From assembly GCA_949710005.1 (NCBI GenBank), contig OX453276.1:4507701-4571700 (forward strand): DNA of 64,000 nt, written 5' to 3'. This document shows, one piece after another, positions 28,909-39,855 of the stretch. Source of the DNA: Ricordea florida (taxonomy: Eukaryota; Cnidaria; Anthozoa; Corallimorpharia; Ricordeidae). How positions within the stretch are numbered: position 1 is the first letter of the stretch; every line of letters starts with the position of its first letter. Position numbers and translations under genes: made by a program. The notes beneath the pieces are model-generated. The model ran no database searches. It saw only the letters and a list, made by a program, of their open reading frames with translations, and was not told where the DNA came from.

Positions 28909-28963
28909 TCTTTTTACTCTTGCGTTGATGAGAAACTATGTGTAATATTGTACCACTATAGCT

Positions 28964-28981
28964 CTCCACTCGCTGCCACCA
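28964..28981 (-). promoter_or_regulatory. tRNA primer-binding site
   Basis: Coding-strand TGGTGGCAGCGAGTGGAG begins at the base after the 5' LTR. TGG is the expected complement of a tRNA CCA end. The tRNA species was not identified. Confidence 0.75.
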
Positions 28982-29178
28982 TGTAACAACACGCGAGAGA
29001 CTTTCTTTAGCAAACGACGTTTAATAATAATGTAGAGCAGATAGAAAAACAAGTAATACATGTGCTAGGAGTGGCTAGTGAAAAATCTAAACTATTTCCG
29101 GTAATAGATACCGCAGACACGTAAACTATTTCGGTCAGCCCTTGTGGTTTCTAGATAAACCACATTAGTTTCGTCACA
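28982..29178 (-). repeat. 5' LTR of the gypsy element
   Basis: 197 bp, identical to the 3' LTR. Carries the expected promoter for the minus-strand transcript. Confidence 0.95.
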
Positions 29179-31866
29179 GTATCCAGTTAGTTGATGACAT
29201 TAGAAAATTAACAGCCCCATAAACAGAGATGATGGTACATGCATTACTGCCCATTTGCCCAGGGGTAACAGTTGATTGTGAAAAAGAAAGAAGCCATTCG
29301 GTCACATCTGGATTCACACGTGTTTCCCTGACAATTGGTCCCTGTGGAAAATAAGGAGATGGATTATTGTTTGTTTGTGACTGTTTCTCTCTGACACACC
29401 AATCACACATACAAGGCAACATATGACCTCCTCTGACACACAATTGCGAAGGACAAACTGGGCACTTACCAAACATTCCAAGTGAAACTGGTCTCTGATG
29501 ACCTTGCTTAAGATGACCACAAGTACTGCAGTGGGGAGGCCTTCTCTTTGATGATGATGATGATGATGATGGTAAAGTTCTTGATGACAGGCTAACCCTT
29601 GATGAAGGTAATGACTGTGCAGGTGGTGATACTACAGGGAAAGCTATTATCTGGACTGTCAAGTTTTGAACAACTTGCTCAACATTGCCATCTATTGAGC
29701 TTGTAAGAGGCACATCATCATCATCATCACCACCCTCAGTACCAGAAAAATCTCCATCCCCCTCATGTTCAAGACCATCTGTGCCAGTGGCATTTTGTTG
29801 TTGGCGGACAGACTGGTTTGCTGCTGTAGCCAAGGATTCAAAAGCTGCTTCAATGCCCTTTCTGCAAATTGGGCACACATTTAAAGTAGTTAAACAACAT
29901 AAATGAAATGAACGCCAACAACCTTCAAAGATCTTCCAAGGAGTTTCAGTGGAAATGGAGCAGGTCAAATGATCACACCTTCTTCCTTGGTCAGGGCATG
30001 GTTGAAACTGAAACCCCAGTGGCATGAAATTTTTTTTCACTGGGACATCTCCAAATAAAGCTGGTATGTGCCATAGATTTTTCCCTTTTCCAGGTGTCCG
30101 TGGCAGAGAATAGGCTGCTCCTGGTGAATTTGCAATTGAACTTAAAATAGTAACAATGGCAGATGCAACCCTGGAAAACAAATTCACAAGTTGACGGCGA
30201 CTAAAAATATAATTCTTAGGAGGAGTGAAGGCAGCACGGAAATTTGCTTGCCTTTCCCCTGATGCAAAAAGGGAAAATAATTTCTGTTGGAGCTGATCAA
30301 CAGAGTCTGAAGGATCTGTTGACTTCCTTGCAAGGCTGTGGACAAATTCAACAAAATACTCATCAATGACTCCAAGGGAAGCTGAAAAAAAATTATATAC
30401 ATCATTACATCCATTAGTTTGCCAAAAAAGAATATTACTAAGCCAAAATAATGGTGCCTTGTTGTAGTTTTTCCTGTGAAAACAGAAAAACATGATCCAA
30501 AGTCTGAAAACTGAAAGGAAACAGTCATGAAATCGATTCAACTTAAACAGAACACTGTAACTGCAAAGTGCTAAAGGAATGTAGTTATCCAAGAGATTAA
30601 TCAAAACACCATACTGAACATCTTTGACCTGACAAAACACAGATTTAACTACAGTTCTAACTAAAGTCCATCCACCATAAATTAGCTCCAACAGAAACTG
30701 AATTCGCCAAGGCTTTGGCTTGACTGCAAGTTTCCTGCCAGGAAAAACAGATTCATATACAAGACGCATGAATGGCATGTATCCTAAGACAATATCTTCA
30801 TCAGCATTAAGGTCTACATGCAAGGGACCCAAAGTGGGAATGATGGATGCAAGAGGGTGATGCTGGGAGCCACTGCTTGCAGTTGTTGCTTGATTGGCTT
30901 TCTCATACACGATTTGCCTTGGAAAATACTGACCAGGCCAGTCAGCTGGCATTAAAACAATAAACTTAGAAAGATACTCTTTTATCTTGGTTTGCAAAAC
31001 AATATCAAAGGCTTCCTCATAATTCTTCTTGCTCTTTAAGGGTAACTGAACAAAATCAATTAAATAAACATCCTTAAAGGACCGTAAAGAACGAACATCT
31101 TGATAATCATGAGATTCCAACTGCTGCCTACCCATAACTGGATCAAAAGAAAAGGAGGTAAACTCTGGCATTGAAGAGGAAAATGTAAAATTGCACACTT
31201 GACTGAAAACCTCAGCAGAACATAGCTTATTCTTAAGAAGATTGGCATCAATTCCACTAGGATTGTGAATTAAATTAACAGAGTTGAACTCAATGGCAGG
31301 TGCTTCTTTGACAATTTTGATGATGATAGTGCACATGTGATCCACTTTGTAGGTGGCATTCTCATCTTGTGGTCGCCTGATGGTGTGTATGTTGTGGTAG
31401 TCATCTATCATCAGCAAAATTGCAAACTTCTTGTCAATGGCTTCTTGTATGGCATCATTACATAAAATTAAATTCTCCTTGGCTATGGCTGCACGGTTTC
31501 TGGAAATCACTTTTGAGGAAACGCTGGTTCCAAGTTGTCGCTGAGTTTCAATTCCAGATTGAGATAAATTGCAGAATTTTAGAAATAAACCATTATCCTC
31601 TTGAAAAAAATTGCACTTTTGAGAAAAACCAAAACATAACTGATACAAAATGACAATTGTGCGTTTGCGGTTTAAAAGTTTTCTCTCCTCAGAATGGCGG
31701 GAAGAGGTCATGCAAGAAAAAATAAAATTGAAAACATTTGTCGCACCGGCCTGAGAACAAAGCTTAAAAAACTCTTCAGGTTCGTAAATGGGAAGCTTCT
31801 TGTTCTTGCCACAATGTTGTTGTAGGGCATCTTGAAGCTTTCTTATCTCCTCAGCAAATTTTTCTC
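29179..31866 (-). pseudogene. Multidomain transposase-like gene, exon 3 (interrupted)
   Basis: This exon continues in frame from exon 2 and stays open for 896 codons up to the gypsy insertion. Seen in order: a helical N-terminal part; an acidic IDDYHNIHT block; a GPLHVDLNADEDIVLGYMPF block, suggestive of an RNase-H-like transposase core; a hydrophobic region; a Cys/His RING-like cluster (CDHLTC...FHLCCL...CPICRKG); a long acidic and Ser-rich linker; a second Cys cluster (CSTCGHL...CPVCPSQLC...CMCDWC); and, at the break, PGQMGSNACTIIS, which resembles the Gln/Cys region of papain-like or Ulp1-like proteases. The family appears cnidarian-wide, but I cannot name it. The insertion adds one codon, then a TGA. 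Without the element the coding sequence would be 1135 codons. Confidence 0.75.
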
Positions 31867-32085
31867 CTGAAAGATGGGTTAGGGAAAAAAGTTATTAATG
31901 GATGGTCACAAAATTTGTGAACGTTATGAAACGCCCCTACAATAAAAGGATCTTATCAAAGAGTTTTAGCAATTACACGCATAAATGCCCCACTTGCATT
32001 TAATGAACATATCGTGTTAACAGAGTAGAAACATTTTTTGAAGGGCATTGAAATAAAAAAATTTTTTTCAAGATTAAAAACTTGC

Positions 32086-32163
32086 CTGTAACCTGAAGAA
32101 ATTCTTTGTTTGGATCAGCAATTGGAAGCGGCGCGGCCGGCAATTCACTCTCTGGCAATTTTT
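32086..32163 (-). pseudogene. Multidomain transposase-like gene, exon 2 with GC-AG donor
   Basis: A 78-base exon. The acceptor is a normal AG at 32164-32165. The reading phase demands that the donor is ACAG|GCAAGT, a GC rather than GT donor, with the strong flanking match typical of GC-AG introns. A GT four codons... earlier (CAG|GTTACA) would break the frame into exon 3. Translation gives an acidic, Pro-rich segment (ELPAAPLPIADPNKEFLQV). Confidence 0.7.
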
Positions 32164-32262
32164 CTATTATTTAAAGTTGAGAAAACAAATAATCACTAAG
32201 TGAATTTAGAGCGACATAAAAGGATAAGCGTAAAATAGAGAAAAGCCAGATTCCAACATTAC

Positions 32263-32428
32263 CTGTTTCAACTCCCTCGTCATGAGCAACATCCACGTTG
32301 GCCGAGGTCCTTGCCGCATCTCTCTTCACTTCATTGTAGCATTTGCGACAAATGTTGCCGCCTTCCCAAGATAAAAACCTGCTTTTTGAACGAGTCTTTT
32401 CGCACTTAGCGCACTTGTTTCGATACAT
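32263..32428 (-). pseudogene. Multidomain transposase-like gene, exon 1 (zinc-binding N terminus)
   Basis: ATG at 32426-32428; donor GT at 32261-32262 (CAG|GTAATG), phase 1. The 55 complete codons encode a four-cysteine cluster, CAKCEKTRSKSRFLSWEGG then NICRKC, that should bind zinc. It joins exon 2 in frame. The gene as a whole is labelled broken because of the gypsy insertion in its last exon, not because of any defect here. Confidence 0.75.
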
Positions 32429-33311
32429 TTATTATTCGCTAAGACAGAAATTAATTCATAATTAAGCTTACTTAAAGAAAGCGTTGCTTCCTCGAGCAAA
32501 CAGGACTGCTCACCCAAAGCTAAAAAAAAAGAAAAAAATTCCCGCCATCTAAAACAGCCCTTGCAAAATCTTTTCCCGCCTTCTGAAATTTAAATGCTAC
32601 AGCCAGAAACTTAAGAACGAACGATCGCAGAAAACCAAACGAAGCCATCAAATCATCCGCCATCTTTGTTTATTTCACAGCGCGCGGTTGGAAAACTGGA
32701 CACAAGAATATTTAACAACCAATCAGACAAAAGTCTCCTTTGTTGTACATTCGTGTTTCCGTGCCGTTATACTTTAAAACTTTCATGGGCGTAGTCCTTC
32801 AGAGTTTCGGAATCTCAACTGAATGTTGAAATTGAAGGAGCAAGTACAGAAACAGGGCCACCTAATGGTCCACCTCGTTTACAGGTGTCGGAGGCTTTTG
32901 TAGAACGAAGCAGATAACAATGGACACTATTGTTATTCAGTGGTATGTAAATAAGTGGCCCTGTATTTTGTAGTTTAGCCAGATTGAATTTACAAGGTGG
33001 ATTAGCCAAAAACCGAAGGGAGAAAAGTTATTAAACCAAAGATAAAATTGAACCACAACAGATGCACCCCGCATATAATGTTCAACTCATTCCAGTGTCT
33101 GTCACGCTCATTCATGTCAAGAGTTGTAAAGCACAAGTATTTGCCAAAAATACAACACCCTTATAACCAATGGATCATATTAACAAAAAATATACTAGAA
33201 ATATGACTACTGCAAAAACTTGCAAAGCTAGTTTTTGAAGAACTTGTAATGGCTTTTTCCTGAGGGCTAAAAACCCAATTATTTTATTCATATTATCATT
33301 ATACCATTATA

Positions 33312-33416
33312 ATTATTCTTATTATTCTTCTTCTTCTTCTTATTATTATTATTATGATTATTATTACTACTATTATTATTGTTATTATTGTTATTATTAT
33401 TATTGTTGTTGTTGTT
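33312..33416. repeat. ATT/CTT/GTT trinucleotide microsatellite
   Basis: About 105 bases of imperfect TTA, TTC and TTG repeats. Confidence 0.9.
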
Positions 33417-33746
33417 ATATTATTTAGGGAAAGGTATTATATCTTAACCATAACTTGCAGTAGAGTTTTTCCCTGAATATGGTTTATTTCAGAGGCTTGT
33501 AATATGCTGCAAGGCTTGTAATATGGTCAGTGTCATTCTTGTCAAGAGCATGCATTTGATCCTTTGACGAAAATTCACCAGCACCCTTAACACCAAAGGA
33601 TCCGACTGACAAAAATACACGAAACTGCATACTCATCTCAAAATATTACAAAATAGTTTCCTGGGTTGTGGCCAATAGTTATTTAGAGTAAAGATTCAGT
33701 AACTCAATCCAATTAACTTTCCCCTAGGAACAATTACATATATAGT

Positions 33747-34100
33747 AAGTAAGTAAGTAAGTAAGTAAGTAACGGCTTTATTTAATGAGGGTAGTACATA
33801 ATAGTGCAAAAGTACTAACAAACTTGTAGCCCTCACGAAATACAGATTAAAATTTATAAACACCTAAAAATCGACTAAATACGTAATAATACAGACCTAA
33901 AAAGTATATAAAAGCTAATGCATTGCAAATCACGGACAAAAATGTACTAAAAATTTTTGTTCATCTAATAACAACTTTTCAAATGTCTTTCTAAACAAGC
34001 TAGCCGATGCCTGCCTTCTTAAATTTAATGATAAACTATTCCAAAGTTGAGCCACTGTAACAGAGAACATTTTGCCACCCTCAGTTTTCCTGTTAACCTT
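33747..34100 (-). mobile_element. 3' end of a 5'-truncated non-LTR retrotransposon (LINE)
   Basis: On the minus strand a frame ending near 33950 reads SVTVAQLWNSLSLNLRRQAS, then LFRKTFEKLL, the C-terminal signature of CR1/L2-like reverse transcriptase ORFs. A 3' untranslated region follows and the element ends in ATTAAATAAAGCC and a tetranucleotide run (TTAC)n at 33747-33772. The 5' limit is uncertain; related sequence may reach 34250. Confidence 0.7.
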
Positions 34101-35889
34101 CCTTCCTGTTAACCTTTTCCTGTTAACCTTCCTGTTAACAAATCAAGTTTAAATTTGCATGTCTGGTATTTCTAGCATGCATTTGGCTATTCAATTTTAA
34201 CGCTTCAAAAATATATGATGGAACTTCACCATTGGAACTTCACCATATAACCGTTTCTGGGAAAACATACCTGCAGAAATTGCAGCTGACGTGAGACATC
34301 AAAGCGCTTTAAGCATTTCAGACCAATTACTTTAACCAGACATAAACCAAAGCCAGTTAGGTCCCCCTACTGCCTCCCATCCCTGCCCTCCCCCCTGACT
34401 GCCCCCTGCCTCCCATCCCCCCTCCCTACAGTGTCACTAACGGTCTCTAGGGTCCACAGACAAAATAAAGTACCTTACACAAGCTCTGATTACAGATTGA
34501 AACAACTGAGATGTGAAATTAAATAAAATAACAGAGGCGTTTAGCCTTAAAACCAAAATTCCCTAACCCTACCCCTGGCAAAACAAGAGCACCAGTCTCA
34601 CAAAGACAACATGGCAAGGTAGAACTGGGTATGAACTATTCGTTGGTACCATCACAGACATTCTCCCCCATCAAACGAAGGATGTGTGCTAGGCCTAAAT
34701 CTGGGCGATGCCCAGCCTTAGGCCAAAACGTTACCTTGAATTCTGCAGGTAGGTTTTGTAAAAAACACCCAGATATGTATACAGTGGAAACTCCTGTGAC
34801 CTGACAACTGTGTTGCACAAAAAAAGTAAGGTGTGCTCGAGGAAAAGTTTGAAAATGAAAACAGCAATTCTAGTTAATTCAATTTGGTTTCCCAAACTTG
34901 AAGGCCACACAGTGATCAGCAACAAATATCTCACACTGATATTAATACATATTATTATATGGCTATAACAGTGTGGGCCCTCAGATTGGCTGCTGAGCTG
35001 GCAAGATTTTCTTGTAATGATTGGGCATTATGAATATTTTTCAAAAAAAAAAAAGTGTTTTTTTAGTATAGACAAAAGTTGTCTCATGTTCAAAGGAACT
35101 GTTTTTTCTGTCACTTCTTGTTTTGATTGCATGGTCAGGTATTTTTGGGTCCAATAAGCATGACCTCTTGAACATGCAAGCAGATAATGTAAACCCCAAA
35201 TATTTTTCCAGTGCTAAAAAGACCATATATATGATAACTTATTAACCTCGTCTGTTCAGTCATTAAAAGGAAATCACAGACCTCTGTCTTGATGTATTGA
35301 CCTCGCAATTGCTCAGTTAATATATCAAGGCCTCACTCTGATATTTCCCTGTGATGACCTCACTCTATGTAATGAATACCAGCAAGAAGAAAACAAGGGA
35401 ATAAACATCAATGCTGAGCTGTGCTGATATTCTGGCACGTTCTCTTAATTAACTACTGCTGTATAAAATGTATGGGTGCCACCAAGGAGAATTCCTATTT
35501 AGACAGTAATACACAGTAAAGGTTAGAATTCTGAAACAATATTTCAAAAACTAATTAATAATTCACAAAGATAATACAAAGGAAATAAATGTTTAATGAG
35601 TGTCTTTATATGTGATATAGCCACGGTTAACATTTGCGTTAAATTTTCTTGTTCAAAGTACACCAATATCCAAAGTTTAGTGTAATAATGAATAGGTCTA
35701 CATAAAAAGTTTTTGAAGCTGTTCAATAAACTCGCATTTCGTGCTTTGTCAGTACAAAACACTCGGCTACACCTCGTGTTTTATACTTGGTAAAGCACTC
35801 CTGCTTGTTTGTTAAACTAGATGTATGATACCCAATAGTTTTCAAACTTAATATCTGAGTATAATTGGTTTTAACAATAATAAGCTTGA

Positions 35890-36032
35890 ATGTATATGTT
35901 GCAGTTCAATTTTATCCTTGGTTCAAATTTCATTTTCCTTTGTTTCAAATTCATTATCAAACATTACCATACCAGAAAACAAAGGAAAATAAAATTTGAA
36001 CCATGGAAAAAATTGAACTACAACATATACAT
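35890..36032. mobile_element. 143-bp foldback element
   Basis: Two arms of about 56 bases pair (ATGTATATGTTGCAGTTCAA near the left end, its complement near the right) around a loop of about 30 bases at 35940-35972. A few mismatches are present. Likely a palindromic MITE; no duplication was identified. Confidence 0.7.
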
Positions 36033-36067
36033 GAGAATTTCATATATGTGCACTGTATTAGAAAGAT

Positions 36068-36190
36068 ATTTAATAAATGACAGATCCTCACAGTTATGTA
36101 AGCAACATAGTCAGTTGCCAAGATAAGAACTGAAAACATTCAGGTTTGAACTTGATTTGAACCCTTGACCTTGTGATACCGGTGCATTCA
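36068..36190 (-). mobile_element. tRNA-derived SINE, minus-strand copy, 5'-truncated
   Basis: In reverse complement this matches the body of the plus-strand SINE at 36245-36392 (blocks around AGTTCTTAT, CAACTGACT, GCTTACATA and GAGGATCT) and part of its tRNA-like head (CACAAGGTC). Confidence 0.6.
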
Positions 36191-36244
36191 TTTCTTCATC
36201 TTCTATGGTTACAGTTCAGACTCGCAAATGACCAGCTCCCAGTT

Positions 36245-36392
36245 GGCTTGATAGCTCAGTTGGTTAGAGCTTTGCACCAGTGCCGCAAGGTCATGTTTTC
36301 GAATCCTGTTCAAGCCTGATATTTTTTAGGTCTTATCCTGGTAACTGACTGCTCTCTGCTTACATAGCTATGAGGATCTTTCGTTTATTAAA
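36245..36392 (+). mobile_element. tRNA-derived SINE, plus-strand copy
   Basis: The head looks like a tRNA: GGCTTGA and TCAAGCC could pair as an acceptor stem, TAGCTCAGTTGG is a perfect A box, and TTTTCGAATCC approximates a B box. The T stem does not pair and the anticodon loop lacks the usual T before the anticodon, so it is not a working tRNA gene. A 75-base unrelated tail follows, shared with the inverted copy at 36068-36190. Confidence 0.65.
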
Positions 36393-36528
36393 TCATGGTA
36401 AGCTTAAAAACTCATTCTTAATTAAATTGTCTTAAAGCACCAAATAACTAAATCTCTAAATTTAAATCAGGGCTAAGTGAAACCTAAAGTCTGCCTTTAG
36501 CAGCTAAAAACATTTCAGTTTCTTTTAG

Positions 36529-38061
36529 TTACAAGTGTTCACTAGAATCCCACACATAAACTCGGCCTAACAATACAGCTGCGACAAGTGGTCTATTGAA
36601 AGTGTCTACGTTCATTTGATGCCCAGAGTATTCCATATCTTTTGGAGAGATCAAATCAACATTGGTTGCCAAAACTTCAGGATAAACATAAGCCATTGAA
36701 GAGAAGTTACCCATCAAAGTAAATGACTTGAACACAGTTGATGCCTGCATGACTGCACTGCCACAGGATTTCTCCTCCAATCCACTGCACTTGATCAAAA
36801 CACATGCCTGGACAAAGTATTGTTCAGGGTTGTGATGGCCACTGAAAGCTCCAAATGCAAACATTTCTCTCTTGAAAGGTTCTTCATCATCAATGGCATA
36901 ACTTGCTTGACAACAAAAATTGTTGCTACAGACAGAAACATTTCCCTGGGATTCCTCGAGTTTGACAAAGGTGTATAAATCATGTTGGAGGTAAGAATGA
37001 AACGGTTTTCCAAAACCTGATGAGGAATGTAACTGTTGAAAGCTTTCACGGCTCTCAACGTCTAACATGTGCATATCACTTACTGGAGAAGTATTTGCAC
37101 AATTGTGAGGCTTTCCTGGAATTTCATCTAAATTCTCAAGACTTGCCACCAAAAGATGTCCATTCAAACTTTCCATGTCATAAACAAATTGTTTAGGTTC
37201 CCCACAAGAGTAGATTCCACTTCCAACCATGTCAAATAACGGGTGATGTTGATTGGCTGCCAAAAGATTGACACCTGTCAATCTAGACCAAGCCTGCTGG
37301 TATTCTACTGATGCCAAAATTGGAAACCCGTCCATCCAGGCCGTGGGGAAAACAATGTTTCGTATACCGTGCTTCTCAACAAGTTCAATGGCTGGGTCGA
37401 AGAAAAGCATGTCAAAACAAGTAAACATACCGAACGTGATACCAAACGATGTCTTAAAAGTGACGATTTCCGCTTTCAGGGGAGTGTTAAACGCATCTTC
37501 GTGAAAGAGATGCTGTTTATGGTACTTTGCAAGAAAAGTTCCATCTGTATCGAACGCCACATCGGTATTGAACTGATATCTACCGTCATCTGGGCAGTGT
37601 GGGTCCGACTTGTTACAATATTGCACATCTCCCATGTTAGCAACTACTGCAATGCTAAAATTGTGCGCAATACAACTGATCTCTTTTATCACTTCGGTAT
37701 TCTTGAAGCGATCGGGATCCTTGCAAGGATTCCAACTTTCTCGAAGATTCAAAGGATTGGGAATAATCTCGAGAAAAGGAAGAATTCCCTTACGATCGTG
37801 AAAGAAACCATACAGGCCGTCCTCTGGGAAGACTATAATTTCTGCTCCTTTCGAGCTCGCCTCTTTCGCTCGCGTTGCAAACACCGCCAGGTTTTTTCGC
37901 ATGAGCTCCAAAGCTCCATTGCGTGTTTTTGTTTCGTTTTTATCGGATAAAAAAGTCATGTGTTCGTATACTGCGGCGGTGTAGCTAGCTTTTGCCGCAG
38001 AGTTCTTGACGAAAAAGATCAAAATGAACAGACAACAATACATCACATTCAAGCCAGCCAT
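36529..38061 (-). CDS. VNN1-like: Vanin-like pantetheinase (biotinidase/vanin family), secreted
   Basis: The 510-residue protein starts with a signal peptide (VMYCCLFILIFFVKNSAAKA). The nitrilase-type domain carries the catalytic Glu-Lys-Cys triad: E80 in VFPEDGLYG, K182 in KYHKQHLF and C215 in FTCFDMLFF. Cysteine-rich segments follow (CSNNFCCQA, CSGLEEKSCG), and the C-terminal base domain runs to the end. Several N-x-S/T sites suit a secreted or membrane-linked glycoprotein. Family enzymes hydrolyse pantetheine to pantothenate and cysteamine, or biotinyl amides. I favour vanin over biotinidase on overall pattern, without certainty. The gene is a single exon. All catalytic residues are present. 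Confidence 0.93.
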   Translation of the reverse strand: MAGLNVMYCCLFILIFFVKNSAAKASYTAAVYEHMTFLSDKNETKTRNGALELMRKNLAVFATRAKEASSKGAEIIVFPEDGLYGFFHDRKGILPFLEIIPNPLNLRESWNPCKDPDRFKNTEVIKEISCIAHNFSIAVVANMGDVQYCNKSDPHCPDDGRYQFNTDVAFDTDGTFLAKYHKQHLFHEDAFNTPLKAEIVTFKTSFGITFGMFTCFDMLFFDPAIELVEKHGIRNIVFPTAWMDGFPILASVEYQQAWSRLTGVNLLAANQHHPLFDMVGSGIYSCGEPKQFVYDMESLNGHLLVASLENLDEIPGKPHNCANTSPVSDMHMLDVESRESFQQLHSSSGFGKPFHSYLQHDLYTFVKLEESQGNVSVCSNNFCCQASYAIDDEEPFKREMFAFGAFSGHHNPEQYFVQACVLIKCSGLEEKSCGSAVMQASTVFKSFTLMGNFSSMAYVYPEVLATNVDLISPKDMEYSGHQMNVDTFNRPLVAAVLLGRVYVWDSSEHL

Positions 38062-39855
38062 TTCTTTCGCGAGAACTCGACAAAGGTTGGGCCTGGGGCT
38101 TACGTAACGTCACGCACGGCTTCAAGGGGGAGGTCACGCAAGCAATACCACTTTTTTCAGGGAGCCAAAGGTATGATAGCAATATTGCAGAATCAGAATA
38201 TTGGCAACGGGAATCACAGTTTTGTTGGTTTTCAGCTTGAGCCAGGTGATTTTATGTAAACTTGCACGTTGGACTGATTTTCAAATCAAGAACTATGCAA
38301 ATTTAAACATTCCATGGACTCCACTTAGAAATGGAGCTCTGGGTCCCGCGGGGGAAAAGGGAAGGGAGGGGGGGGGGGGGTGGGGGGATGGGAAGTACTC
38401 CTAGAAAAATTGGGTAGGAGTGTGGGGCCCGCTTCTCAAATACCCTTACCCTATTTATGACAAAAACCTGCGATTTTACCTTCCCTATATATGACCTGAC
38501 CAAAAATTTGATACCCTATTTAAAACAAACAGTACCACAGTATATTTATTGTGGGGATATATAGTTTCTAAAGAAAATGGTGCTACGTCGGTGGGGAATT
38601 GAGACACAAGAAATTGGGATGATCAAACAAGTCAATTAAGTAATTTGTAGCACCGTAAGGTAAAAGAGGGGGTGCTGACGTTTCAAGCGTTAGCCCTTCG
38701 TCAGATTCGCTTTGTTTGATTATCCTTGTGTTTCAATTCCCCACCGACGCATCACCAGCTTCTTTAGAAACTACCCCACAATACCTTAAATAGATACCCT
38801 TTTTCAGACTTTCCATTATTTCTCTAGTTCAGACCAATGTTAAAGTCAATGTTTATCTTCTTTTTTTAGGTAGGTTACGAGACTGCATGAGCAAAGTTTC
38901 GAGCTCAGAATTCCACACTATAACGCGAGTGCAAAAATCGATACTAAAATGGTGGCAAAATGGCTAAAGACGATACCCTATTTATGATCCAAACGGCTGA
39001 AAACCATACCCTTTGGGGCCGCACATACCTATATAGCCCACATAAGGGAGTTCCTCCCTCTGGGCTATGGGCCGGTGAAAGGGACTTAGGAGAAACGCGT
39101 CCCTGTCTTCCAGTACTCTGGGAGCTCTGTCATGCGTTCGTCCTCCACAGCACACGGAACGCGTGACAAAAGTCTCGTCCTGTAATAGTCATGAATTACG
39201 AAACAAAAGAAAAAAATGCTTCTTTTGTCCTTTTTTCAATGGCGGCCTGAATAAATCCTCTTATACCTCGCAGTGATACTGACATATATTTATTTACGGA
39301 TATTAATACAATAAATATGTTTTAAGGTCAGGTACACATTTAGAACGACTGTTCACCCAGATTAAGGAATATGACAAGTATTGGGAAAATTACCTCAGCA
39401 AACTGAATTTCCAAACTCCAAAACTGTTTGAGAGCCTTGTGTGATTTACAGCATCTGACGGTTGGAAAATGAAGAAAGTAACAATAGACTGGATTTTAGA
39501 GGGCTTTTACACCAGATGACATAGTTCCAGACATAGAAAGAGTAAAAGTAATGATGGAATGGTTTGTGGAATTTTAAGCTGATAGTTGGAGATAGAGTGC
39601 GTTTTTATCAGGAAAGAAGAGCCATCCTCGCCACCCCTCCCCCCCCCCCCACCCCCACCACCCTCCTGCCAGTCGTCATTGTACGAAAGAGTTTCACGAG
39701 ATTGTCGCAAAGGACAAGTATGGCCTGATCACGTAGGTGATCTTGCTGTTGGAATTATCAAGGTACGTTCAACAGAATGCTCTCAGTAGAATACAAAGCC
39801 GCGTACGGCGGGGCCACCTTTACCCTCTGGATGTGAAAAAAGTCAGTAGTGTGTT
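38062..39855. other. Intergenic region with repeats, no gene seen
   Basis: Contains a G-run at 38360-38385, a MITE at 38550-38780, repeated ATACCCTATTTATGA-type phrases at about 38445-38520 and 38970-39010 that hint at a larger diverged element, and a C-run at 39635-39650. Otherwise nothing recognisable. Confidence 0.6.
38550..38780. mobile_element. MITE with about 70-bp terminal inverted repeats
   Basis: Ends TGTGGGG...CCCCACA with internal TTTCTAAAGAA and CGTCGGTGGGGAATTGA blocks in both arms. The centre carries GACGTTTCAAGCGTTAGCCC followed by TTCGTCAG, a motif I associate with widespread invertebrate repeats. Confidence 0.7.

Larger units (their letters stand above)
24571..29178 (-). mobile_element. 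Ty3/gypsy LTR retrotransposon, complete
   Basis: This 4608-bp element has two 197-bp LTRs that read as identical, TG...CA ends on the coding strand, and a perfect 5-bp target duplication GTATC (24566-24570 and 29179-29183). One uninterrupted gag-pol ORF of 1351 codons lies between. A primer site abuts the 5' LTR and a purine tract abuts the 3' LTR. Identical LTRs mean a very recent insertion. There is no envelope gene. Confidence 0.97.
32429..36244. other. Intergenic region with repeats, no gene seen
   Basis: About 3.8 kb. It should include the promoter of the minus-strand gene just upstream of 32428. It holds a microsatellite, a truncated LINE, a foldback and a SINE, listed separately. Short frames such as those at 34636-34934 and 35041-35226 have no protein character. 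Confidence 0.6.

Noticed and set aside
36245-36318. Functional tRNA gene
   Set aside because: Acceptor and D-arm look right, but the T stem does not pair, the T before the anticodon is missing, and the sequence continues into a SINE tail shared with an inverted neighbour.
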